Positions 1-11,100 of a DNA stretch of 64,000 nucleotides are shown here, in pieces. The notes below the pieces were generated by a model. The model was not told the DNA's origin and ran no database searches. It was given only the letters and a program-made list of their open reading frames with translations. This DNA is from Erigeron canadensis (taxonomy: Eukaryota > Streptophyta > Magnoliopsida > Asterales > Asteraceae), in NCBI RefSeq assembly GCF_010389155.1, contig NC_057764.1, forward strand, positions 36,898,275 to 36,962,274, in the 5' to 3' direction. Each line of letters begins with the position of its first letter. Within the stretch, counting starts at the first letter, position 1. A program made the position numbers and the translations under genes.

Positions 1-276
1 CTACATTAGTATTTGCTTGCCAATTTTGAACCTTTTGCTTCTCGTTTAGTCAACGTCATAATCATTGAGAAACAAACTGAGATAATGTTTGAGTATACTC
101 TAAGTATTGACTTTTTACACCCTCTATTGTCTAGCGTCTATCTAGACTTATGTGTACAAGATAAAGTCTTGACTACTCCCACCCAATCAGGTTTATCTTC
201 AATACAATTGGTATTATTATAATTTTTAAATACATTTGGTGAATTACTCCGTAAACAACATTCTTAACAATAATGC

Positions 277-375
277 AACACCAGAAAACGACATCGATGT
301 TTTTGGTAGCAAATGACTTTGGCCACTACATCAGTAGAAGTCCGACCGATGTGGTCTTCTTGTTCCATGCTCGTC
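277..375. repeat. Possible CACTA-type transposon end (remnant)
   Basis: The stretch has the look of a CACTA subterminal region: a CCAGAAAACGACATCGATG segment, then CCACTACATCAG, and a GACCGATGTGGTC block that is partly the inverse of the preceding part. No transposase and no partner end are visible, so this is only a weak resemblance. Confidence 0.2.
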
Positions 376-1299
376 TACCAACAACTTGTTATCAGAGCTA
401 TGAACTAATTCCTACATAAAACAAACAATTCTTTTAATTCGTCGTTACCTTTTGAAAGATTTCTTTTTACATAAACATAAACAATTTTTTTTTGTAAAAT
501 GTCAATTGAGCCCCCTCGTATAATCCGCCCCTAAATACTACGAGTACATATCATAACTTTTTAATGCTCTGGTCACCCAGCACCACAAAAAGGCCGTTAG
601 TAAGAAATTTTGTAATGATAGCACATACTTACAAAATTGTTATATATAAACTTTGCATTTATATGTTAGGTCTCTGATTATCTGTAAATGCATGCATTTA
701 GCATTGGGGGACATATACGGGTGCATTATAGAATGTAACATGGCAAAAAGATGTGTTGTTTGGATATATGTGGACTATTTCCTAATTACCATTTACCACG
801 CATCTGACGAGTGGTATAATATAACTAGTATGATATACGAACGTATTATATATATATATATATATATATAGTAAAAATAAACGTTTATATCTATATGTTT
901 TTAAAAAGTATATCTATATCTATATATTATTAATTAAAAGTTTTAATTAATTATTTATAATATTCAAAGACTATGATTCTCGAATATAAACTCAAAATGA
1001 CACATGTTGATTAAATAAAACATCAATTATCGATAAAAATTGTCTCAATCATGTTTTAATATATTGGTAAACATTATACATTAGCAACAACAATAGTAAA
1101 GCGTAGGTGGAACTTGTGGAAGGAAGACATTGGCGAGTAGACCTGTGAGATCCCCCATTAAAGGTCGATATCTTACCTTTAAAAGCGGGTATAAGAATTG
1201 GAAGTCGGGATATCTCAATCTTTCGGTTCTCAAGCAGTTCAGAAGATTCATCCCTCATTCTACCCCTATGCTTTTGCTTTCCTTTTATGCCTATGCCTC
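376..1299. other. Intergenic, no gene seen
   Basis: AT-rich sequence with a (TA)n run near 848-870. Short open frames here lack codon bias, splice sites or recognisable motifs. Confidence 0.5.
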
Positions 1300-1992
1300 T
1301 AGGTATGGGTGGGTACGGTTCGGTTTGGGTCAGTTTTTGACTAAAACTGGAACCAAACCGTTATAATTCAGTTTTTGAAACCTAAAACCATTGGGTTTTG
1401 GTTTTCGGTTTCGATTTTTTCGATTTATGTCTATTTCGGTTCGGTTTTTAACCACTTGTGGGTTGGGCCAAATTGAGCTTGAAAAGTTTATAAACTTATA
1501 ACCTATAATTACACCATAATTAAAATCAACAAGTTTTCAAAACAATATTAGTAACAACACTACAACAATGACAACAAATCCATAAAGTAAGTTATACAAA
1601 CTTCAAACAAATTTTTTATATAACTATTTATCTCTTTCACGCGTTGTTTAATTATACAATTACAAAAGCAAATCAATTTTGTTGTGTATTTTCACTTAAA
1701 ACATATAAATTATATTATTATATACAACTAAAAATGCAAATATATAATATATTTACCAACAATAATAAAACGATATAAATATAAATAAAGTAATAACATA
1801 TATATATATATATTTGGTTCGGTTCGGTTTTTATGGTTTGGTTTTTATTAGAAACCAAAACCAAACCATAATTTTCGGTTTTTAGAAAACCAAAACCAAT
1901 GATTTTTTGTTTTTTTGGTTTTTGATTTTTTCGGTTCGGATTTTCCGATTTTCATGGTATTTTCGGTTTTCGGTTCGGTTTTTGCTCAACCC
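1300..1992. repeat. GGTTCGGTT-rich dispersed repeat
   Basis: Both ends of this 0.7-kb block are built of GGTTCGGTTTTNGGTTTT variants around an AT-rich core. It begins near TATGGGTGGGTACGG and ends near TTTGCTCAACCCTAA, whose reverse complement starts TTAGGGTTGAGC. The same kind of block at 19163-19826 has clear hAT-type ends, and this one is probably an older relative. The termini and target duplication are not clear here. Confidence 0.5.
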
Positions 1993-2719
1993 TAAATTTC
2001 CCGTCTTTTTTTTAAATCGTTTGATTATTAATAAGTTGTAGTACTATCCATTTTTGTCATAAGTGATAAACAGGGAAGTGTAACGTAAATAGTAATATTT
2101 TTAGCCCAGAATGTTGAGACTATTTTTATAAGGATCTTTGACATTTTTATTGTAATATAATATAGATATAGCATTCAAAGTAAGATTTTGGTTATGAACC
2201 CATTTTATATATAAATGTTGCTAGTTATTGCTTTAACCCAGTTAAAAGGAAAAAAAAACTTCTAGCTCGATCAGTTTTTGCCCCTTCTCTTATTGATTGA
2301 TTTTAAATGTCATTGTTGTCGTGTATCCACGATATATGTCGATATGTATGATACTATGGTATATATACAGAGTGATACTAGTATGGACTTGGTTTGAGAT
2401 TGTGAAAATCATGTCGAATTATTATTAGAAACGTTGGAGTGGTCCTTCAAATCAGATCATAGCTAGGGAAGTTACGTGGCATTTGGTCATCCATTATGTG
2501 AAAACGTTCTCCAAACCTTATTAGCGATATAAGACTTAAAGAAAATACGTGGTTTTAAACTTTTAATTTTATGTATTGGTCACAAACTGAACATCTTGTC
2601 GAGTCTAAGTCAATATCTGGCCTATCAATTCATAGTAAGTAGCTAGGGAGGTCCTCCTTCCCCACACACTGGACCATTGGTTTGTTCCAATTCAGCACCA
2701 ATCAAAAATTCATATATAA
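1993..2719. other. Intergenic, no gene seen
   Basis: No open frame, RNA gene or repeat structure that I can support was found in this AT-rich interval. Confidence 0.5.
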
Positions 2720-3194
2720 CTAGCTAATAACCTGGGTTCAACCCGGGCTTATTGATAAAAGTTTTGTAATATTAAATTACGTCGATGTCTAAGAATTATG
2801 AGATAGTTCAACCATACTCATAATCTCGAAATAGTATACCCTATATTTTGAATATTATATATATAAAATTAATTTATTAATCTCATAATATGTAGATAAC
2901 TAAAAATTTATTATGAGAAAATTATTTAAATGGTAGAATTTTAAAAGACCATGCATGTATAAATTATTCGAGTTTTTTAAAAAAAATAAAAACTTAATTT
3001 TTTTTTCTTAGAATAGGACATCATAAATAACAAAAATTAAAATGAAATAAAAAAAAATATAAAAAAAATCAAAATGAATTATGATGTCATGATATTTAAA
3101 AACACTTATAGGATAAAATATGAGCTTGACATATAAGATTTTTATTTGAAAACACTTTAGAAACAATCCTCTTTTATTTATATAAAAGAAAAGA
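2720..3194 (-). mobile_element. Short non-autonomous Helitron
   Basis: Read on the minus strand, the element begins with TC after an A (TCTTTTCTTTTATATAAATA, followed by AAAGAGG). It ends with a GC-rich hairpin, CCCGGGTTGAACCCAGG, about ten bases before CTAG followed by T. A TC start, a 3' hairpin, a CTRR end and insertion between A and T define Helitrons. There is no Rep/helicase coding capacity in 475 bp, so it must be non-autonomous. The exact 5' end is inferred from the TC dinucleotide and could be off by a few bases. Confidence 0.6.
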
Positions 3195-4236
3195 TCACAT
3201 TTTTTCTATAACAAAAAAAAGAAAAAAAGTTGTGTCATTAAATTACACAAAAACCGGTAAATCAATTTTATATTTCTCTATAATTTATGAGATACTAGTT
3301 TGATCATTTACGTGGAGTAACAAAATGCAACATATTTTTACTACTATGATAAAATACATAGGTGATAGTGTTTTTTTTTTTTTTGAACGCCAAGATATCA
3401 ATGATAGTTTTACTTAGACAAATTGGATGATATTTAATTTTCTATGTTCGTACTCTTTGACGTTGACGAGTTTTTTTTACTCAGATGCATGTACATGACT
3501 TAATTGAGGCAATTCTGTGACGGATTCCAACAATTGCCCATTATTTTAGTTGACCTTAAATTGTTTACCTAGCAAAATTTCAACTTATTATGTCTTTTTG
3601 AAAAAAGTAAGACAACTAACTATTAGACCAGGTTGGTAGTTGTTAATCATCAATCTAACTCATATTTCAAATTTTGCCAATCTTTAAGTAGTAGGTAGTC
3701 TGAAATTGCAAACTTTAATTGTTAGGACAATGATACCAGTGTTTGAGTCAGTTATTTTCTTGAAGTGTGAGTTTGATTCTTGCTACTTATTTGATGGACA
3801 TCTTTAAGGTTTTTTCCGATGAATGTAAGTGGTGAAACCCAATTAAAACAGTCGTCTACTTTGATATATACAAACTCCGGCGTTTAGGTAGTAAGAAGCG
3901 TTTGCCGATCGATAATTATCGATAAAAGATAAAATGTTATAGGGGGAATCATATAAAGTACACTATTGCAAATTGCAATTGAAAATGTTATATTTGTACC
4001 GTCTTTTGTACATGTTTTACGGTCAAAGCAGTTGGACTGCTAAACCACTAATTATAGATCGCGGATCGCCCCCCACTAACTTCACATGTCTGACACATTA
4101 AATATACTACTAACCGTGTGACATTTTAAAAATCATTTTCTGTATTTTTTCTATTGGCCACATTTAGTTTTTTTTTTTTTCATTGAAATTTCGAGTGAGT
4201 GTCTTAAACGATATTCAAAGGTATTCTATATATATA
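3195..4236. other. Intergenic, no gene seen
   Basis: AT-rich, with several long homopolymer runs. No supportable coding region or element ends. Confidence 0.5.
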
Positions 4237-4470
4237 CTAGCATTATACCAGCGCGATGCGGCGGTGATCGTGACGGCGACGGTGTGGTGGTGGAGGCGAG
4301 TGTTAGTGGTGAATGCGACGTCGAGTGCCGTAGATAATTCATATAAAAGTAATTCATTTAAAAGGTTAGTGGAAATATTTTAGAAAAATAAAGGATTGAT
4401 AGTGTAATTTAATTATTAATGTTAAGTGAATAGTGTATGTGAAAATATTTTAAAGGGTTGTAGCCTTGTA
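4237..4470 (-). mobile_element. Helitron 3' end (family shared with 17968)
   Basis: On the minus strand this ends CGCATCGCGCTGGTATAATG then CTAG before a T, the layout of a Helitron 3' end with a short GC hairpin. Roughly 200 bp inward, including a CGTGACGG-rich part and the phrase TGTAATTTAATT, is similar to 17968-18175, so both are members of one family. The 5' end is not found. The short open frame 4183-4383 falls in this GC-rich part and shows no protein similarity I recognise. Confidence 0.45.
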
Positions 4471-4490
4471 GGTGTAAATATTACATAGGA

Positions 4491-4630
4491 GGACATTTTA
4501 GACATTTCCCCCATGTAACTTTCAACATGGGGGATATTTTCTTTAATATAGAGTATAGAATGGCATTTTAAACATTTTCCCCCATGTAACTTTCAACATG
4601 GGGGGTATTTTCTTTAATATAGAGTATAGA
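4491..4630. repeat. Two-copy 70-bp tandem repeat with hairpin
   Basis: Two almost identical 70-bp units (4491-4560 and 4561-4630). Each contains the inverted repeat CCCCCATGT / ACATGGGGG around the loop AACTTTCA, followed by TATTTTCTTTAATATAGAG. Confidence 0.8.
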
Positions 4631-4679
4631 TATATAAAAGGGATTCATATACCAACCAAACTTTTTTTGTATTTCGACC

Positions 4680-4845
4680 ACACCTACTATTTGCAGTGAT
4701 AGTCGCTGCAAATAGTGTAGACCCCCTATCTGTAATGGAAAATCTGGCAAAAAATAGCTGGCCTCCTGTCAGTAATCGCTGCAAATAGTTAGATATGGAC
4801 AAAAACACCACTATTTGCAGCGATAATCGCTGCAAATAGTCTGGT
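4680..4845. repeat. Palindromic TATTTGCAGCGA cluster
   Basis: The motif CTATTTGCAG(C/T)GA and its inverse TCGCTGCAAATAG recur several times. At 4812-4843 they form a near-perfect palindrome, ACTATTTGCAGCGA-TAAT-CGCTGCAAATAGT. Such clustered short inverted motifs are typical of CACTA subterminal regions. That assignment is inference, as no CACTA termini or transposase are visible. Confidence 0.45.
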
Positions 4846-4860
4846 TTAATTACTAAAAAA

Positions 4861-5470
4861 GTGGTCGGGATACCAGCCGCCGATATAAATAGCGTGCGCC
4901 GTTTTCCGTGCGCCACGCTTTTTCAACAACATCAGCCCGGCCATTTAATAGTTTGCAATAATATCCCTCTCTTTTAACGGTTGTTAACTTCTTAGGAGTT
5001 AAGTCTTTTCTTAAACGAGTGTAGTTTGTTTTTTGTTTTGCGTTTTTGTTTTTGCTTTATACTTTTAACTAAAGTGTCATTCTTCAAGTTGTTTTTAGGT
5101 TTTTACAATTTAATGTACAAAGTTAATATGGTATTCGCGTTCATCTATATTTTTATTTTGTATAATTCTACAATGATTTATATGAAATTTTCTATTTCTT
5201 TTCACATTTCACATATAATAGTATAGTTTTAGTGCGTTTTTATTTTTTTTTTCGTTTTGTCACATTTTTTTTTCCAATTAAACAGATATAGTTAGCTATA
5301 TGATTAACAGTTTTTTTCCCTTAAACTATTAATAGAATTGATCATGTAAATGATTACTGTATTTTACGTTTGTAGACGATCATCATTTTCGGACATGTGT
5401 TTAAATAAAAAAAACAAACGAATGTATCTTTCGCGTGTATAAGGTTTTCGAAAACAACGTTATGTTTCTT
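4861..5470. other. Intergenic, no gene seen
   Basis: T-rich stretch. The short open frame near 5026-5226 is hydrophobic only because of T-rich codons and is not convincing as a gene. Confidence 0.45.
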
Positions 5471-5471
5471 G

Positions 5472-5497
5472 GGGCGAAGCCCGGGTGACGTAACTAG
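5472..5497 (+). mobile_element. Helitron-like 3' terminus
   Basis: GGGCGAAGCCC forms a short hairpin, and CTAG followed by T lies about a dozen bases downstream, matching a Helitron 3' end on the plus strand. The matching TC 5' end was not identified, so the element's extent is unknown. Confidence 0.35.
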
Positions 5498-5844
5498 TTA
5501 TCAAAGAATTTTAATTTAAAGTCAAATAATCTATTAACTACCAGCAACAAATCTATAAATTCCATTGAATAAAACCCATGGCTTTCACTTCTAGATATAT
5601 TGTTATGCGAAAATTTACTTTATTTGATATATTCTTGTCAACTCTTTTGTAAGCAGTTTTGTGAGTTTTTGGAAAATATATATATGCTAAATATATGTAG
5701 TTGACAATTCACAATTGTGCGACTTTGCTTCTCATGTAACAGGAGTTAACGTCAAAGACTAGCTTGTAATAAATGGACATGGAATCGACTATAAATTTCA
5801 TTAAAATTAAGAATTAGTCAATGGTATGCAGCTTATTCACACAC

Positions 5845-5883
<39 letters not shown>

Positions 5884-6662
5884 CTAGTCCTAATATATAT
5901 ATTGTATCATAAAGAAATTCGACTATGCCAAATACATGATTCATGAGTATGAAATAAATTATAGTTAAAATAAACCGATGATCGAATTTAAATTGTAATA
6001 AACTTTAATGATAATTAAATATAATATATGTTAAGTTAGAATTCTGGATATACCTTAAATGTTTACAATCACATCAAATTCGAAAGTTATAAGCATAGTG
6101 AATGATGGCAAATAGCTTTGTAATTTCGGATCGTAAACTCAAAATTTTGATGTCTTCACATTAATAATTTATTATAAGTAATATAAGTAATATGAGTTCA
6201 AGAATTGAAAAAGGAAAAAATACAATTTTATTAATGAGAAAACGATTAATCAAATAAGATTATGATGTGTTTTGTATTTATAAGCCATGAGTTAGAGTAT
6301 AATTCTTAGTCTAATAAGAAAATTGAATATATATACAATTAAAAAAACTCATTTAATAAAGTATATAAATTAAAAAAAAACGTGTCGGTCAAGGATTACG
6401 CCATGTGTCGTTTAAAGGACATCACAATCCTGTTTTTGTTTATTGGTAGATATGATCCATAGAATAAAGTTGGGTAAAATATATATTGAACGTAATTATA
6501 ATATAAACATTACAACCGTAACTGTTTAATATAAATTAAAAGTGATTATCATTGTTTTTTACTCCGAAATTATAAATACATTTATAAGCTTTTGATGAGC
6601 TACGTCCAGCTTCGTGCCTTCGTGGTTAGTGATTTCTACAGTATTTGCTATTTGTTGAATTC
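5498..6662. other. Intergenic, (TA)n microsatellite only
   Basis: AT-rich DNA with a (TA)n microsatellite at about 5848-5879. I see no gene or element in the rest. Confidence 0.5.
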
Positions 6663-6678
6663 ATTTCATCTTAATTCA

Positions 6679-6914
6679 TGCCAAATGGGTTGGATTAGCG
6701 GTTGGAGCTTATACCTTTGAAAACAGAGGTCATGGGTTCGATCCTCATGCCCAACAAGGCTGGAGGTCCTTTTCTACCTATGGTAGAACCTGAAAGCAGC
6801 CTCTTTACCTTTGGTAGGGGTAAGACTGTCTACATATCAACCTCCCCCATACACCGTCGAAGACGGTATTTGGACCCAAAACCCGTAGAAAACGGCATTG
6901 GGAGTTACTTACTT
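6679..6914 (+). mobile_element. Full-length SINE with 16-bp target duplication
   Basis: A 236-bp tRNA-derived SINE. A TGGATTAGCGG (6691-6701) looks like a polymerase III A box and GGTTCGATCC (6735-6744) is a good B box. The body CTCTTTACC..GGGGTAAGACTGTCTAC is a widespread plant SINE 3' module. The element is bracketed by the perfect direct repeat ATTTCATCTTAATTCA at 6663-6678 and 6915-6930, which fixes both ends. The open frame through it is the SINE body read by chance and not a protein gene. Confidence 0.9.
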
Positions 6915-6930
6915 ATTTCATCTTAATTCA

Positions 6931-7827
6931 CACAAAATCCGATTGTTAATTGAATACAAATTTGCACCTAGAACTTTATCGAAAATTTCAAACTTTTTAT
7001 TGTCTGATTTACTAATATTTTATCATAAGACGTTAATTTACATGTGAATAATTTGCGTCACGGATGAACACATTTTTTTTTTGTTTTTTATGTATGTTTT
7101 TTACTATATTTTTTTATCTTTTAAATTTTAGGTATGTAGTTGCGTTTTTAGTTCTAGATCAAGTGGCATGAAGAGTGCTGAGGAAGACTTGGTGTTCGTA
7201 GATCCGAGGAACGATTTTTGACTCCGGGTATTTTACATAGTCGGTTTTTAGACAATGAGTTTCTTTTGAAACTAATGACGCCAAAATTTGGGTATCAAAA
7301 ACTATGTCATATTCTACAATTTGTAAAGTTAGTGGGTTTTAAATCCATTTTCTATTCCCACTTAATACTTAAAAACTCATTGTGATATCAAGTTTAAATT
7401 CAAGCACCCCAAATTTGGAATTCTTATGGATTGGTTGCTAGATGACGTTGTCACCACCACAATACTACTAGTTTTCGCTACAACTATCGATCGTCGCCAC
7501 CACTACACTATCGCCGTGGCGTCGTCAGATACCATGCTAGTATATCCAAAATAAATGGAGAACCAAGAATGTAAATTTATTTTATAATATTTTCTCCATA
7601 ACACCCAAATTTGTTTATTATGTTCCTACATTTAATGCTGTTATTCGCGTATTATGGTTGCTAGATCTTATGTACTATGTTAAGGTACTTTTTAGGCCGT
7701 ACGTTTGCTACTCTTCCCTACTCGTCAGGTAGCCATATTCAGCGGACACAGCTGACAGGTATATCGTCTTAGCATTTTCCCGACAGACAGGTATAAACAC
7801 TTTACCCTTGTACGACTTTTACATATT
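6931..7827. other. Intergenic, no gene seen
   Basis: No supportable gene. A CACCACCAC-type GC-richer patch near 7450-7535 resembles the interior of the Helitron-like elements elsewhere in the window, but no ends are visible. Confidence 0.45.
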
Positions 7828-7937
7828 ATTGGCCGGAGATCCTTATGGAAGCAATCTCTTTACCTCTGGGTAGAGGTAAGACTGTCTACAGCTCACCTCC
7901 CAATACCCTGCTCAGGGATTGGGTACCGTTGTTGTTA
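7828..7937 (+). mobile_element. 5'-truncated SINE 3' module
   Basis: Carries the plant SINE 3' module (CTCTTTACCTCTGGGTAGAG, GTAAGACTGTCTACAG, CACCTCCCAATACCC) ending in GGGTACCGTTGTTGTTA. It lacks the A and B boxes, so it is a truncated copy of an element related to the one at 6679-6914. Confidence 0.65.
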
Positions 7938-8161
7938 TCCATAACACCCAAAAGAAAAAAATAAAAATACAGGTATGTTAACACTTAACTTATTTATAGA
8001 AACAAAAATCTAAAATAGAAATAACAATAAAAACTTGAGGTATCCTGCCAGATACGTCACGGTAACATCGTCCTTACAAAAGTAAACATAAAAATTTCTC
8101 CCCTTTTTTATTTATTCTTTCTCAAAAATCAATTTCACCTCATTATTTCTCTCTCAAAACG

Positions 8162-11100
8162 ATGTCGTTACGACGATCATTTTTATCAAGAAGAATACGA
8201 ACCAGCAGCAGATCCAAATCTCTCAATGAATTCACACATGATAACAATGATTTTGTTATTATTAATAATAATAGAAATAATGTTGATGACATCATCGTGA
8301 CGAGTGAACCGGCCGGTTCGTGGTCAAATATGTTGCCGGAGCTGATCGGAGAGATAATAAGGAGAGTTGAAAGTAGTGAAGAGCGGTGGCCGGTGAGGCA
8401 GAGTGTGGTGGCGTGTGGATGTGTTTGTAAAAAGTGGAGAGATGTTGTTAAGGAGATTGTTAAACCGCCTCTTCTTACCTCTATTATTACCTTTCCTTCT
8501 TGCCTTAAACAGGTCCTATTTTGTATCTATATCTATATGTTCATTAATGTATTTATTATATTTATATGTGAGTTATTGATTGATTTTTGATAATGTTTAG
8601 GGGATGGATATATTTATAGCTGTGTTGATTTTATCGTTATCGTTATCGAGTGTTTAAAATAGTTATGATGATATCCAATAGATTAGAAGATGAATATTAG
8701 CATTAGGTAGTTAGATTAATGGATTGCTGATTAAGTAGTAGAAATGAATGCTTATGAAATCAAATCTAAGTTAATCATCTAGCTCTAGAATACACACACG
8801 CGTAGATACTTCAGTGTGTGGATGTGTGGAGCTAGAATTTACGAGTTTGATAGGGATATTTTTTAGGTGAAAAAATATATAGTAACTTATAGTGATGATT
8901 ATATTGGAATAATCGTTAGATGAAGTTCCCGTTGTTGGTGTTTTCGTGACAAGTTATACGTTAAGGTTCTAGATTAGGAGTAATGGTTTAAAAGCAGATT
9001 GATGTATGCGTAGTATGTCTTGATAGATGCTTGATCTTTTGTTGGTGTTGTGGATGAATGATTAAGCTTAAGGTATTGTTTGTTAAACTTGATTGGCTGA
9101 CGACTTTTTTGGTTATGTTGCAGCCTGGTCCACGGGATACACCTCTTCAATGTCTTATTAAGCGAAACAAGAAAAACTCGATGTTTTACCTTTATCTTGC
9201 TGATAGCCCATGTGAGTACAAATCTTGCTCAGATCTTGTTTTGGTTGTCATGTGTAATCAAGTAATTACTAGTGAGGAACGGAATTAAAGGTAGTTTGAT
9301 GGTGTCATCTATAGCCGGCAATTATGGCCCAAACATTTAAAATTGGGTCATTCTGGGTCTTCAACTTAGTCATTTGGGTGACAATGGGTTTTAAAGTTTT
9401 CTTATGCGGGTTATAATGGATCAAACAAAAAAGTAAAATCTTAGAGGACGGGTCAAACTGGGCAGGTGCTTAGTAATCCTATGACTGATATGGACCATGA
9501 AATTGAAAAACGATAATTCTTCCATAGCTTAATTTGCAACTCTAATCGACGTTATTGAAAACCATAAAATTAAAATCTGACCAGCCGCCGGAAAACTGAC
9601 CACCACCTGAACCGCCGCCGGAGAATCTGACCGTTTATGGTAATGAATCAGACCGAGTTTAAATAGGATGGTGGTGGCGCTGCGTCGGCGACTGGAGGGT
9701 GATGTTGGTGATGGATTGTTGATAGAGGAGTGATGACGGAGATGTCATGGGCTCATGGTCAGTGACGAAGGTGATGTAGTGCGATGGAGAAAATAATGAT
9801 CATCACAAGTGATGATAGAGAAAGTGATTGCTTTTTTCCTGCATTTGTTTTTTGGTGTAGAAGACATAATTGGAAGAAGATAGATACAAAATATATATTA
9901 CTCGTATCATAGTTACACCTCCCAACAAGTCTCACCTAACCCTCCATTACATAATACTAGTGTTCAGGCCCGTCCATTGGACGGGTAGTCTCAAAATATA
10001 TTAATCAAAGCTGAAAAATTGGATTTACTGGGGGGGCTTGGCAGGGGGAGGGGAATGGGTAGGCCCACGGTATCCAGTCCGGATATCCTGTGATCCGGCC
10101 CACTGCTGTTCAAAAAAAAAAGTATATTAAATAAATACCGAATAGAATTAAAATACCTAAAAATAAAACATAAACGATTGAAATAAGGCAAAAAGTTGAA
10201 GAATTAATGCGTAATAAACTAATCTTTCGGGGAAGACCTATCTTACATATCGGAATCATACTTACTATCAAAACATAAACATATATTAATAATTAAAAAA
10301 TAAAGAAGTTGCATTGCGTATGAAGATTAAGTACTAATTCTTGATGGGTAACTTTCTGCTTCATTAATTTCTATGTATATTCTTAGTAAATTGATTCTTG
10401 ATGACAACTTTTGATTGTAGATGAATTAAAAATTTACATAGTAACAGTTGATTATTCGAGCAACCATCAATATGACCAATATCACAACTTAATCAATACG
10501 AAAGCTAAAGAAGAAACATATGAAAGTTAACTCCATATAAATATTGATCTAGTTTACCCCTTTTCTTTCAACTTTAGTTAAATAAAAAGAGGAATAAAAA
10601 AATATACAATATACAATGTGAAAAATCTTCTTTGTAAAGTATACCTCGTGCATTCCAAAAAGCTTACCTTTGGTTGTTTTAGCATGTCATCAACATTGTT
10701 TGTAAAGTGACAATATATATGTCATAATAAATTGAGTACTAAAAAACTTGTATTCAAATATACGAGTAAAACATTAACTTCACAACCTTTTAAAAACATA
10801 ATCTAAAAACTCAGAGCATGTTCCGTAAATAAAAAGTCATTTTTAACATGACCCGGTATGACCCGGATCCATTTTGACCCGGATCCGTTTTGACCCGAAC
10901 CGTTTTGACCCACACCCAATTGATACCATTTTCAAAATGACCCATATTGACCCGAGTCCATTTTGACCCGGACCCGTATTGACCCGTCACCCAACCCAAT
11001 CCGACCCGAACATTTTGCCACCTCTAGTGTCATCAGTCATAATTTTGTTCCATTTGCGTTACAATAAGGAAAGATGTTTTAAGCTGTAAAATGTAAACAT

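Noticed and set aside
846..870. (TA)n run, and similar runs near 5848, 23050 and 23245
   Set aside because: Ordinary microsatellites; no further meaning supported.
6735..6744. Possible tRNA gene from the GGTTCGATCC B box
   Set aside because: No cloverleaf, and the 16-bp target duplication shows it is a SINE; similar B-box-like sites at 37070-37110, 43894 and 53205 also lack tRNA folds.
6702..6926. 74-codon open frame on the plus strand
   Set aside because: It lies entirely within the SINE and its duplication and is the SINE body read as protein.
10811..10999. Gly/Trp/Ser-rich open frame in the tubby gene intron
   Set aside because: Artefact of the GACCCG simple repeat.
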